A program made the position numbers and the translations under genes. This document shows positions 22,401 through 35,800 of a stretch of DNA of 64,000 nt, in pieces; position 1 is the stretch's first letter, and every line of letters begins with the position of its first letter. The notes under the pieces are model-generated. The model ran no database searches. It saw only the letters and a program-made list of their open reading frames with translations, and was not told the DNA's origin. Origin of the DNA: Hydractinia symbiolongicarpus (taxonomy: Eukaryota > Cnidaria > Hydrozoa > Anthoathecata > Hydractiniidae); assembly GCF_029227915.1 (NCBI RefSeq), contig NC_079877.1:22469851-22533850 (forward strand), written 5' to 3'.

Positions 22401-23798
22401 AGTCAAACCAATGCTACCTTAATTCATCAGCTTTTCGCGCAGAACCGCTGTGCAAACAATAGTAATTTAATGTGAAATATTTAGTGTGCGCGAAATAATT
22501 CTTTTTAAAAGGTGCTTGAAAATTAGATTGCACGTAATCGAATAAAAAACGGTAAATGCAATATCTAGTTGACGTAAATCCAAGATCTAGGAAACTTTGA
22601 ATGACCAAAAAAAAACCCATTTATGCAAAAAAAAGTTAATATTTTAGACAATACATTGATATCCCTATTTAGTTTCTGTTTTCTATAATACCCGTGAGGT
22701 TCAATGAAAATTAAATGCGCCAAAAAGATGCGCGAAATTTAAATACGAGAAAAGAGACGCGCGAAAATTTCGTGAAATAAGTTACACAACACACTTGACT
22801 ATAGACAAACATTTTTGTTAACTCTTCTCTAAATCACGAAAAAAAACAAAGGTATGTGCTATCTGAAGAGCAGACTTTTTTAGCTACATTACTCAATCAT
22901 CGAAGTATATTATTTTACCATGAAAAGTTTTAAAATTTAGGTTTATCCATATTAACCTCCCATCTCCCTTAAAAAAATTAAAATTGAGAACTTCACTAAA
23001 CTAATTAAGTTGTTGCTGTATCCAGTAAAAAACAAAACGAGATTTTTCACGACATTTCTATACTATATTTTAGCAAGTTTTCGGAGGCTCAAGTCCACCG
23101 TGATCTATATGTACTAACGCCTACAATAAAATACATTTGTAAACTAGGACAATTCTAAAGGCATGGATTAAGCAGTTTTATTTAGTAAAAGTTTATCACG
23201 GCTAACTTACAAAATCTCCCTCAACGTGAATCAATCACGAGCTAAAACTGCAAAATCGACAAAGAAAGGCAGACAAAGAGATTATCCAGTGCAAATACAA
23301 ACAATATGCTTAAACCATTCTTTCTTTAGCTCTCAATATTGGTCAGCAATCCAATATACTTCGTCCTACACCAGTATCGATCGCAGTTGCAGTTGTTGTG
23401 ATGTTGATACTCTTTCTTATCATGTGTCTTGTGTCATACTGCATACTGAGAAAAAAAGGTACGACTCTACTTATCAGTTTAATGCATGAGTGTGTAAATT
23501 AAATCTGGCTTGCCGTAATAATGTAGAGGAGCCTTTAAATTGCTCTTTAAAACAAAGGCCTTCCGAGCAGTAATCATTTTTGTTAGTGGCTAAGGTGTCA
23601 ATTAAACGTTTTATGATAACAAGATGTATTATTGTCATAGGCTATCAAGCGCGTAGAATGACGAACGTACCTGAACTTGTTATAAAGGAAGATAAAAACA
23701 TTTTTCAAGCAGAGGATTTGAAAAGTAGTGGTGGGGAGAAGCAAAAAATGTTGCAAATTATGGAATCATTTCAGATGAGAAGAAAAAATAAAATATAA
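19479..23798 (+). CDS. Alr-like immunoglobulin-superfamily transmembrane receptor, six exons, 420 aa
   Basis: CDS exons are 19479-19524, 19744-20103, 20637-20918, 21915-22202, 23330-23458 and 23641-23798. All five introns are phase 1 with GT-AG borders, and the joined frame is open. Residues 1-15 form a hydrophobic signal peptide (MIIQWWFFILCM). Residues 16-135 are a V-like domain with no cysteine, including KLSLNDQQRLTIVAV. Residues 136-229 are an I-set-like domain with VTWYV and SYVATGRNG, the usual F-strand Cys being Ala. Residues 230-325 are an Fn3-like domain. Residues 326-368 hold a TM helix (VSIAVAVVVMLILFLIMC). The tail of about 52 residues is short and charged, with one Tyr. One-domain-per-exon phase-1 structure plus missing Ig cysteines matches the Hydractinia Alr allorecognition family, where Alr1 and Alr2 are homophilic self-recognition surface proteins. 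Assignment to Alr is inference; IgSF membrane receptor is firmer. An AATAAA lies near 23880. Confidence 0.75.
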
Positions 23799-24506
23799 GC
23801 TTTTTCTTTGACGTGTAAGAATAGCCAGAGTACGATAAATCCCAAAGGGTAGATTGACTTGCTTTCACGACGGCTTGGTAATAAAAGGTTCTACAAAAGA
23901 CCTGCATTCATCGAATCTAATCCGTCATCAAGAAATATAAAGATATAAAATGTTGTATATAATGTTTTATATATATTTAGAAAGAAAAGAAAACATCAAC
24001 TTTATTTGGAATTGCAAAAGGTTGTGAGCTTTTTTAATAGGTAACAATCTACAAGCTGTGCAAGGCTCGAACTATAAAGTAAAATTAAGCAGAGGATAAG
24101 CAACTGGTCAGTCTTAAGTAAATTCCTATGGAAACTACTTACATTTTCTAAAATTCCTTATTTGGTATTGTTAGAGAATCTCACAAATATTCGCTAAAAC
24201 AAATCTCGCAAAGAAATTTTCAGCAAGATGTGATAAAAGATCACAATGCGAGAAGAAAAATAAAATGAATAACGAATGAATAAATTAAATATTGTCAATA
24301 CTTCTTTCACATTCCACCTAAATAAACGCCACCAACACTAACGCTCTCAGGAAGAATAGCGCTTATAACTCGGCGACGTGGTTCTTAGAAAAATGTTTGC
24401 AACACTAAGAATCGTGACTTTCGTTGCTGAGAATATTTACGAATTTACTCTTGCGATGTTTAACGTTGGTTTTGCAATATTAAATCTCCGATATGCTACT
24501 TTTACC

Positions 24507-24566
24507 GTTGGTTTACGACACTTACTGTTAGTTCACGACATTTAGTGTGGATTTACGACATTTAGC
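24507..24566. repeat. 20-bp tandem repeat x 3
   Basis: Units GTTGGTTTACGACACTTACT, GTTAGTTCACGACATTTAGT and GTGGATTTACGACATTTAGC lie head to tail in the gap between the two receptor cassettes. Confidence 0.7.
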
Positions 24567-24921
24567 ATCGCAATTGTCACAGCTTTGGACATCTCAAAAT
24601 AACTTTCGATATATGTACCTTTTTACTGATTCATTCTATGCTGTTTGATAAAAAGAAAAAATTTATCAAATATTAACTTTAATGATCCCTTATTATTCTG
24701 ATTTTGATTTCTTCTTTGTGTAAATGAAATTTGCTCTTTTTAAATTTAAGTGAAATTTTACATTATTGGTATTTTTTTACGTCCTATAATTTTCACGAAT
24801 GGTATCTTCGATGATATTTCGCGGATACGAAGAACCGCGAAAAGCGCGAAAATAAATATCCGGGAAAATTAGTTCTATGAAGATATCCACTTTTTTTTTA
24901 CTGTTGTAAATAACTGCCAAG

Positions 24922-27103
24922 TTCTGGGACTACCTTTTCCTAAAAATCAACATTTTCACACTGCCAGTGACATTGTTAAACTTTTAGAAAAGAAAACAAC
25001 GAATATGTTTATAAGAAAACAACAATTGGAAGTAATTAATCTTATTAAGGAAATGAAACAATATGACAAAAAATATTCTAAAAAACAACAAAAAGATTCG
25101 AGAATGTCATCTGTAAAGAAGAGGTCAGATGTAACTCACAGCAGAAAACAGTTTCTAAGTATTACTAACTTCATTCATACTGTACTCAGCGCTCAACACG
25201 GTCATGAGTATGTTCATCTATATGGTTATTTTGGTTAAAGTTCTTTCGTTCACAGAAGGTACCTTTTAGCTTTCTTTAATGTTGTTTTGTAAGACATTCA
25301 TATAACGTGCTATTATTTTTCTTGCAGGACACACTGCTAACGTGACATATAAAGTCGAAGAAGCGTCAATATTCATCAATGTTAGAAACGTTTCGCACCA
25401 TGATCAGCTCGTTTTTCTGGATAAGTATAACCATTCGTTGGCTAGTGTAGGGTTGATCAAAAATATGACGATGTTATCTATGAAGTTTGGATCTATTGCA
25501 GATGTTCGGCGAATTAAAAGTATTAAAATTCTATCAAAACAAATTGAAAGAAGAGAAAACCAATCAAAGCAATCTCTAGGTAAAGTTTAGTGCATTAATA
25601 TTAATGCCTTTTTTAGGCTTTTGAAATCTCCCTTGTAGATCTATTACTACTTTTGACACTTTCTTGTGTTTTTTTTAATTCCATTTTTGTTTTTACTTAG
25701 GATATATCCATGTAGTTTTTGTCACAACAAGAACGCTTCTTGCTTACCTACACAGAGATGTTTTTACACTCAGCTAACTCAAACTTTTCTATTTTAGGCA
25801 AAATAACAATATTGCTATTGACATGGTCAATCTTAAGTACGTTAGTCATCATAATCCTCATCTCAGTATTGATAAGAAAGAAAATCACACGACTGACGGG
25901 AGGTACGCACATGATTTTTGACGTGTGAAATTTGTTTGTTCATTATATTGAAGAACGTTTAACACATATAGATAAAGTACTTGGCCAATTGAAATTCTTA
26001 CAAAGTGTTTAGTCGCATTGGAAGAGAAAAATAATTTGCAAAGAGATGGACACTTTTTTAAACTTTTTTGACCATTTTCTCAACCAGCCTTTTATAACTT
26101 TAACTTTCTGCTTTGAAAGGGACAACTAATAATATTAAATAGAGTAAAAAGATAGAAAAAAAAAGTTCATTTACTCGTTTTAAGTAAGTCTGTGTGTCAC
26201 CACGGTCACAGGGGAATAAATGGCATGCGTCTCAACGATTTGAGACCACCATTATCCGCACATTCGTCAGACTTTATGTCATAATCTTTGGAGAAACTTT
26301 GATCTGATGACACTTTCCTTGTGATGACATTTTCCTTATATGTTATGTGTAATGACAACTATTGATATTGTATAAATCAAGGAAGGAAGGTTATCTTCGT
26401 CAACAGAAAATTCTTTTTATACAAGATTTTTTTATTGTTTGTTCAGTATGACAAGAATGTGGGTCACAGGAAATAAATACTTTTTAGTTTCTTTCTCATT
26501 TTTTATTTATTTGTATATTTATGTTTCATTTTTATATTTTTTTATCTTATATTTCTTTTTCTTTTTTTTCTTACTATTTTATCTTCAGATTGCATTAAAG
26601 AGAGATTTGTGGCTTCAAAAGAGACAGTTACTATGAAAGACAGTTCCTCCATCTTGACAGAGCAAAATAATAAAATTAAGAATCCTAATTCTGACACAAT
26701 TCCAGCAGCAACATCGTCAACAAACAAGGAGTACATCCGACCTAATCAGGAAGTTAATGGGCTGCCACCACTTATATTTGAGAATAATATACAAGAAACA
26801 TCAGAGGAAGATCATTTTTACGATATTCCGAAATTCTCAAACTTGATCGAACAAAATGAGGAGGAATATTACAAAGCACCAAAATCACTACTCGAAACTT
26901 GCGAAGTAAACTCTGAAACCTTTCAAACTAAAATTGACAAATGTAAAGGAAGAACTAACTCGGATGTAGCGTATGCTAATATTGGTCAAAAATTACAAGC
27001 CTACTGCAAAAGAAACGGGCTGTCGAAAAATAGGCTGTCTAAGCGCTTTCAAAAGAAAGCATCTTCAAGGAAGTTGGTCATTACAGAGGAAGAAAAGTTT
27101 TAA
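24922..27103 (+). CDS. Membrane receptor 3' half with ITIM tail (second Alr-type cassette); 5' exons uncertain
   Basis: Well-supported exons are 25328-25579 (84 aa, four N-glycosylation sequons NVT, NVS, NHS, NMT), 25798-25902 (TM: LLLTWSILSTLVIIILISVL, then RKK stop-transfer) and 26589-27103 (170-aa tail, TAA). A less certain upstream exon, 24922-25233, is helical and Lys/Glu-rich. Every junction is phase 1, as in the gene at 19479-23798. The tail carries YIRP (26732), YDIP (26819) and YKAP (26870), all YxxP of the Crk/Nck SH2-binding type, and VAYANI (26966-26983), a perfect ITIM consensus. No signal peptide or Ig exon of its own is seen between 23.8 and 24.9 kb. It is therefore either a truncated neighbour or an alternative 3' end spliced to the upstream Ig exons. 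ITIM-bearing tails have been reported in the Alr family. Function is inferred. Confidence 0.6.
26966..26983 (+). other. ITIM motif VAYANI in the cytoplasmic tail
   Basis: Codons GTA GCG TAT GCT AAT ATT give V-A-Y-A-N-I, matching [S/I/V/L]xYxx[I/V/L]. Phosphorylated ITIMs recruit SH2 phosphatases (SHP type). It lies on the cytoplasmic side of the predicted TM segment at 25798-25902. Confidence 0.7.
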
Positions 27104-29819
27104 TTGTGTGATGTATTGGAAGAATGTGTTATTGATTTTTATAGCTGAGAAGATTCAAAAAACGTTTAGTTATTAACAGTTTGAAAGTATAAACTATGAG
27201 AACTGATTTATCATCAAAGAAGGGGCATGGCAATTTCACATCGTTTTATACCTATAACAGAAGTTAGCATGTAATTTTACTGTGGCTCATTGCTCTGTTA
27301 TATGTTTAGAAATCCTTTTTTTATTTACATATTTGTTACGAAATATACCGCTATTTTCTAATTCCTTTTGCTTGAACGAAACTAACTGTATTGAATAATG
27401 CATACCTTAAATTAAAATAACTCTTTCAGACTAGCATGAGACTAGCATGAGATTATCATGAGACTAGCATGAGACTAGCATGAGATTAGCATGAGACTAG
27501 CATGAGATTAATAAAAATTTTTACTAAAACACTTAATTCTTTAAAAGCTAGCCCAGCTAGAGATTTATCGGTTTGTAGATTTTACTTTGGTAAATCTAGA
27601 AACAGCCATTTTTAAGTCCACGAACTACTACAACACGAAGTGCTAAATCTTTTAATTCTGTGTCACTGTATAATTCATTTAGCACGTCACATATTCTTAT
27701 TTTCTTATTGAAGCAGTAAGGCCCAATTTACACTATATAAAAACGGCTTTTCTCATAATGGTATGGCCGACTTAGAAATGTCTGGAGAGATTATTTTGGT
27801 ACGGGAAAATAGCCATGTCCTACAACTTTTCCCTTTTGTTCGTCCAGCTTTCCTTTTTTACTACGACACAAAACCTTGTGGGATTTTTCCTTCGCTTATT
27901 GTCATCTTCTATTATCCATTCACGGTACCATGCGGAATCTTAAAGGTTATGAAATGACTGAACCAGAGACAGAATTTCATCTGTGACGATGAAAGTGTAG
28001 ATGACAGCGAGATAAATTAGACTGGTATGAATATGGTGACGATTCTTCACCTGAAAAGTTTGTAATAGATTTGTAAAGTAAAACCGCACATTTTCATGAA
28101 AGACGTTCCAACCCGCGGATAAGTCTACTCCCATACAGACCCATAGTTTCTTATGTTTTGTCAGGAGATAAGCACAAGGCCTAGCTGCAGAAAATTTTTT
28201 TTTTTAAATGTATTACTGGCGGTGGGGTAACATTTATTAAAATTAAAAATAATGTTTTCTAATATCTAAAATTATCTTTTATAAATGTTCTAGAAGTGTA
28301 TAAAAATGTGTAACTTTTTACATATTATTGTAAGCAAAATATATGTTCTTATGCGGATATGATAAACGCAAAGCAATTTTTTGTATAAGAATATCAAAAT
28401 TCCAACCAGGGGGGTCATTATTCATTATTCATAGTTCTAAACAATAGACCTTTTGTTTTCAACCTAAAATCCCAGCCTGATATTCTTATAAAGCTTATTT
28501 TTATAAGAAAAAGTGTAAACATGAATATTATAACAAATATTATTTTAATTTGGAGAGAAAATTAAAATAAAGGAAGATTGATGACAATCGTTGTCGGCTC
28601 AAAAAAATGAACGCACCAAAACAGCATACTAACAAAAAAGGTTAAGGCTTGAAAGTCATTAAGAGGACTGAAAGCAAAAGTGACATGGACCCAATCTTCC
28701 CCTACGGACGAAAGAAATAGATAAAAACTCACAGGTTAGACAGACAAAGACATTGTTAGACAGTCTAAAAAATGCAAATTCTTAGTATAATTTGGAATTA
28801 TTTTGCATTTAATTTTGTTGTCTCTGTATTTTATGTGGGTAATAATACTTGTTTCTTCGGAGTTAAATGTGAAATAAATTTGCAGCGCATGACGAATTGA
28901 GAAAGAAAAAAGATATAAACGTATAATTAATAGTTTCTATCAGGCCTACAATACACGTATTTCTTATAAAAATCTTTCAACTTTGCGTTGCTATTGCGAA
29001 AAACTATTTGATGTCAAATTACAGACCCAATAATTATTGAGTTCAAACTTTGAAAAAAAAGGAAGCTATTCTATTAAACGTATCAACCATCATCTTGGAA
29101 TACAAAAATGAGCTAAACAACTTTAAAATGAACTTAAGCCCGCTAATGTATTGTTGTTTGACCGCATTAGCTTCAAAGAATAAATCACATTTTGTATTAA
29201 TACTTGCTTATACTATAAGTTACTTAAATTTTTAAAGATTTTTCTACTGTTACTTATAAAAAATACGTGTACAATTGTAACAAAAAAGTTTAATAAAAAA
29301 TCAAATAAAAACACGCACAAATTTTGAGCAATGAACTATTTCTAACAAAACCACACACGTAATAATCAAAAATTAAAATTAAAAATATATATACAAAATA
29401 ACTAAAAACCGACTTCAGATTTTCACTTCGATGTGGTAAGATTTTTTGTTTGTCGGGAGATTGTTTAGCTTCTTTGGGATTAACACTAAGTATTGCGGGA
29501 TAGAATGCTAATGCTATTAGCTTCAATGCCGCATATATGTGTATTTTAAAACTACTGTACACAACGAATACCCCCCCCCCCCCATCCACGAAATTTTGGG
29601 CGTATTTATATCCGTAAAATAGTGTAGCTAGTGTAAGGTAAAAAATAATGTTTTCCAAACATGATTTATGGGTTAAGAAAACCTTTAAAATGATTGGCTA
29701 GCCTTTCTTTTATGTTCAACAAGTTTTGCATCATGTCATATACCTGTGTGCGTAATTTTCTTTCGTTTCCAGATCATGCTTTGTTGCAACATGATCACAA
29801 CAGCTTGCAATATCTGTAA
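27104..29819. other. Non-coding stretch between the receptor locus and the M13 peptidase
   Basis: It holds an 11-bp tandem repeat (27428-27510) and otherwise AT-rich sequence. The frame at 29290-29658 (minus) passes through a poly-C run and shows no domain. No gene is supported. Confidence 0.35.
27428..27510. repeat. 11-bp tandem repeat (AGACTAGCATG)n, about 7.5 units
   Basis: Head-to-tail units with occasional changes (GATTAGCATG, GATTATCATG). It lies about 325 bp after the stop codon of the ITIM receptor, near its probable 3' UTR. Confidence 0.9.
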
Positions 29820-32800
29820 TTACCACAGTTTGCACTTTCTGAAGGGATTCATCCTACTACCAAGTGGACAATTAAATGCTTTCGCAAATTCTGCTGTGTT
29901 CTGTATTGTTTCACGCACTCTATAATTTTAAAATTTAACTTCATTGTCCAGTGCTGAGAAATAACGCAAGCTGTTGATCTCAACAATTATTTTATGCTCA
30001 AAATGAAATGAAACATTTTTTCCTTTCAAAAATAAATAAATAATAATTAACAACATCCATATAACATGATGACTCCAAATGCGGACCTGGTGTACAAAAC
30101 TCACTGTTCTATCTATCTATGAGCGCATGCGAAATTTTTATCGCTGACGACCCATTCTACTTTGATTCTTCTACTTTTCTAATGTTTACAAGTCAGCTTC
30201 AAACTATTTGTGTAACAAAAGGCGAAAAGAACTTGATTGGACATTTTTCACAGCTCATCGTATAGTTGCATTATCGTACGTAGAGTATATACCTGTTTTA
30301 TAAAAACTACTAATCTGTAATGTTTACCTTTCCATGTTTGGACTGTGCACATCAGTTTTAAGTTGGCTTTGAAGTGCTTTATCTGTTTTAGCTGAGCAGA
30401 AAAACTAAAGAGAGAAATCTTCAGGTCAATATTTGTGAAGCTCTCACAATATCTGCACATAGTAGACATAAAACTAGTCACTAAATGCTATTACCGACCA
30501 TTCTAATATTTCGCAGTTATTGCAAATAACTTTTGATCAAATGAGTTTTGTGGCGTGGTCTAAGTGTTTCAAGTGTTATGTAACTCTCAAAGTTTACCTG
30601 TGCAAATGAAAGAAAAAACAATTGGTCATTGGATTCTGCAACTCCTTGTAGCAATGGTTGTTTCCCATTTTCTTTCTCCCAATCCTTAAAAGCCTAGAAG
30701 CAACAAAAAAAGTTAATGGTCAGCATCAGCATCGGTTATACTGCAATGATGACGCTTGCCGCTGTGAATAAATTAGAATTATAGATTTACCTAGATCAAA
30801 TACTCTAAGCACAATTCTATATAATTATTCTGCTTCGTGTATGTGTTTTTGTGAATCTACTTCTCGCCAAAAAAAAGTTCGTCAAATACTTTTGATGGAC
30901 AGGATGTATCCTTTCAAGTTTTACGGGCACAGTTGTGAGGACAACTACAGATCCCGTACATCCATAAAATACTTACTCTATAAGCGATTGTGATACCTCC
31001 ATTATCAGCAATATTCTCTCCAAGTGTTTTTTGTCCATTTATCTAAAATGATAATCAGCGCGAACAATTGAATCATAAGACAGTTTTACTGCTTCAGTAA
31101 AAGTGTTTAGCAGTTTTGTACTTACATAATCACCTGCTACTTCTACAGCAGAATATTGATTAATGAAACATTTACTTCTGTCGACAAAATTTAAAATAGA
31201 AGACAACGTCCACCATGAATTGTCTTTATCACGAAGGTTACCATACTTATCAAATAAGCGTCCTATAGTTATTAGTAAAAACATCAGTATATGGCAATGA
31301 TTTTCATCACCTGTGCCCCTAGACATTGCATATGTTGCATTTGAAACAGTTTATACCCGCTTCCACGAAAGAATGACCTATGCTGTTGTCTAATTAGGTG
31401 GTGCGCACACGATGTTTTAAAAGGCAGTTTTAAATGCATCATTACCTCTTTCACTGGATTCTCACTAATGCCACTACTTGTGGAAGTTAGAGAGGTTATC
31501 CTATACAAACAAACATTGGTTATGACAATAATCTAATATACACAACACAAATCGAAAAATTACTTTAACACTTGAAGAACAGCTCGACTCTTTTTTCAGT
31601 CAGAATCTCGAAAAGTGAGCAGCGATTGGTGGCTGAGAAAAAGACCTAAACGGTTTGTGTTTGGTACTGCTAAGTAGATCAATTTATCCACTTTCTAAAA
31701 CATGTGTTTCACTTGTCACGACAACCTAGTCCACAGGAGTTATGGCTGTCCAACTATTGGGCTATTTTTGCACAGCTTTTCCCGGGACTCGCTCTTTAAG
31801 GGTTAGTTTTTTTTTAAATTAGGTATAAAAATATTGGCGCATTCTAACCTTTATTATCAAAGCCATGCGTCATCTCATGTCCAATAACAGACCCTATGCA
31901 ACCATAATTTACTGCTTTCGGGTAGTCTGTCTCAAAATATGGTGGTTGAAGAATAGCAGCAGGAAATGCTGAAGAAAATCAATTACTGATGCATTAGAAA
32001 GGAAATGAAACAGGTAATTTGGATTGCTCCTAAAATGTTCAATTTTATTCCTAAACATTAATTTTCTTGCATTTAATTATAACTGTTATTTGTATTCAAT
32101 TTTTATAGTATTATCCTACCTATATGGTTACTCTGTGGGCTGTAGTATGCATTGATGGTTGCTGGAGTTTGAAGCCAGGTATTTTGATCAACTTTTTCTC
32201 CAAGCTTTTTTAACGTTCTCATGGCTTCATATCGATTCAAGTATAAAATATTGTCGAAATAACTAGAACCATTAACCATCATCTGCAGTATAAAAACAAC
32301 CATTTTAGCAAATATATATCAAATATATAACTCACATCGATACGATGAAACCAAATAAGGAAAATGATTATTTCATCAAAAACATTCTAAGTTTATCACT
32401 GATCACAATTATATTCGCGGAGTATTAATTATAGATAAAAATAATAAAGACTAACATTGGAAATCTGGATTATAAATACTAGATCAACTAATAATTGTAA
32501 ACTTGTTTATTGCTCCCAATGGTAATACTTTGTTTATCAGAAGCTGCATTATTATATACAAGATAAATCTTATTTTGAATAGGTTTTGACGAACTGCAAG
32601 TATACTCACCCCAGTGTATTTTTCATCTAATTTTTTAGGATTCAAAATATACGGAGGATAACCGATTTGTTGAACAATTGCGTCAATTTTCTCACTAGCA
32701 GCTTCTCTTGTTGTACTGTCAAGCCAGGTAAGTGATGGTAGAATCTCTTTAAAGGCTTTTCGTAGATCACCAACCATTTTGTTCGCCTGAATGAATTCGT

Positions 32801-35800
32801 TATGTATACTTTTCAGACTGCGACGAGTAAATAAATTCTCTTTTATCAGATTAACTTCCTAAGATACCAGCTTTTTTATCGATGCCTTATTCTTTTTGTG
32901 TGTTTTTTAACAAAAGAAAGGTTTCGTGTCTCTCTTGTGGAAAAAGCATCTTTAAGTATTTCACTTTATCCGCTCCCCCGTCCTAAAATCTGAATTTTCT
33001 TTACAATACGCTTGGTTGAAAAATTGAATTTAAGTCTTTCTAATTACGAGTTAAAAATATCACCGCTACAACCCTAATTTGAATTTTAACATTTCAGTGA
33101 AAAGTTTAAAACTGTAACTATCTGCTCACCTCTATGTGACTTTTCTCAGAAAATGCTTTCTTAACGAACGCAGCTCCAAGTGCTAATCCAAGATGCTTAT
33201 CTGTCACTGATATGCATGTTTGCCATTGAGGGGGAGGGGTTTCAGGACCTCTAATCGATGCTATCAGCTTGGTAAACAACTGGACAATGGTATCGGGTAA
33301 AGCATCCAAGTAATGCATCACAACTTTTATCAGCATATAATTATGGATTGTGCTAAAAATAAAGATAATCTTAATATGGCTATATATTTCACTATTTTTG
33401 TTGTTTTTATTTTTGTAAATAGCATAGAAAATAAAATAGCAAATGCCTTTTATCACATCACATGTCTAATATCACTTACTTGTAGGAAGTGGTCGACAAT
33501 AAGAAGTCTAATTGATCGAAGTAATTTTTATTTGTTATAAGAACTTTCTCATCTAATTTAATCTTCTTATCAACGTCATTAAAAGCAGATTTTAAGAAGT
33601 CACTAAAAAAAATCTAAAGAAAAAAGATGGAAATACTCAAGCTAGAGTGTGTGCAGTTTAGCTCCTAAATTTATGTAGTAATCTTGAATAAAATTAGTTT
33701 GGGTTCATTTTCTGCTCTAGCGCAAAAACTTGAACAAACAAAAAATGGCAGACAAAAATTACAAATATTGAATATGGAAAAATTGAATAGTCCGTTTGGT
33801 GGAGAGACATTGGAGACTCAATTGTAGATCAACTGCATTATCGTAAAATCATGATCAAACCCTTTAAGGTGACTCCATAACAACCCCATTTAAAGAGAAC
33901 TACTGTCACACTTCTCCTTAAAAGACTTCCATCGCCATTCAAACGAATTGTCACGTCACGAAAAAGATAGATGGACCTGAGTACTTTAAAAATTAAAATT
34001 AATAGCATGAGGCAAGCCAGAGCAAACATACCGTAATGCTTCGATTAAACACCCCCTTTTTTAGACGCTCCTCCCCTTAATTAAACTCCCCCTTTTAATT
34101 AATTTTTTTCAATAAACGTCCGCTTGTAATAGTCGTTCCCTCATTAATCGATATTTAGGATGATGTTAATATTATGTGAAAAATATGTGTTCCATCGGCA
34201 AAAAGAAAAAGAAAAAAAATCGAAAACTTAAATAATCGCCCCGGGTGTTTATTTAAAGCATTGCGGTAAATTACTTTCATGATATCAGCACTCTGTCGTG
34301 TTTAAAACATGTCTTTGATAAAAAAAAAAACAAATAACAGAATGAATGAATGAATGAATGAGTGTTCAATTTCTTTTTTTTTTAATTATTTAGCAGCATA
34401 AAAAAACGATTCGTATAACGAAAGTTCAGTGCTGACTTGTCGAAATAGAAAAACTAAAAAACGTTTTTTGCATAAAAAACAAAGCAAACGACCAACTAGA
34501 AAAAGTTACTTAAATTCTGAAGTCATTTTACTAAAAAATTTTTCTTAACAACTTTCTTAATTTTGACCCAACGAAAAGACTTTAATCTCTTTTTCGCCCT
34601 TTATACATCATCTAAAATGATGTCTGTTCTGTTGAAATCGTCGATTTTTAAGTAGTCTTCCGATTTGTCAGGATTCATTTAATTTTTTTTTATACCAGGC
34701 AAAAATATCTGAATGCCATTTCAATGCCATTGATTGATGGGAAGCATTTGTTTCTTACACAAAAATTTTACAGTTTTTAAATTTATTTTTAATGTTTGAA
34801 AAAGGTGTATTAAACGTGATTGTTTTTACAATAAGTTAAATTATCATTTTTTAAAACACATCTATTACCATTATATGTCACCATAATACTTAGTTTAAAC
34901 AATTCATCTTTAAACCTAAAAAGTTAGATATATATAAAAGACGACTTTCCCAGACCTCTTACGCAAATCGACAGGAAAAATAATGCAGGGGGTAAGTCGT
35001 GGACCAGTCCAGTCCAAACTTTATTTTCAGTTACAGGCATCTTTTGATCTTGAATTTAGAATATAGCTTTCATGTAATTTAGATCATTTATCAGTCTGCA
35101 TTTTCTATTTTTTCCGCGCATGCGCAAGAATGCCGTAAAAACGTAAACATTGAAAGTCATCTATTAATTCTGACCATGTATCAGCGCCACGCGGTTGTAA
35201 AATTATACAGAATAATGATGCATTTACTAAAAGCTAAGACCTTCCGATAGCACTTTTTTTCCCTGAAATTTCCAGAAAGGTCTGTTGAATCATACAGCTA
35301 TGAACGTGTGCAGGAAATAATAACCTCTTTTCAAACGAAGGGGGTATTAAAAACAATAAAAAAAACAGATTGTTTTGTTTTTCAGCGGCACACTCATACC
35401 TACTAAAATAACAACAAAACTATCCAATCTACTTACGTTCATCCAGGATATTTGAAGATTGTAAACTGGGTATACATTGTATGAATTTGATGTTTTGCTG
35501 GATATTAGTATCTAAAGAAAAAACAGAAAAATGAACTCACATAAAAATAATGCCCCCCCCCCCCCTTGCTTTAACGATTGTTGCTTGTAAGGAATAAAAG
35601 ATAAGGATTTTCTTGAATGATTTTCGTATTTACCTTGTTAAGACTTCTTTCAAAATCGAAAAGATCAGAAGCGATGCTATTGCTGTCCCAGACAGTCAAT
35701 CCGTCAGAAAATGCCGATACCAGTTGTAGCATAAAGCGTTCATACATGTTTTGAAATCCATATCGCTTGTTTTCGAAATCCTCTTTTTCAAAAAATGCAC

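Noticed and set aside
29290-29658. 122-codon minus-strand frame downstream of the M13 gene
   Set aside because: It runs through a poly-C tract (GGGG residues), has no domain, and fits random opening in AT-rich DNA.
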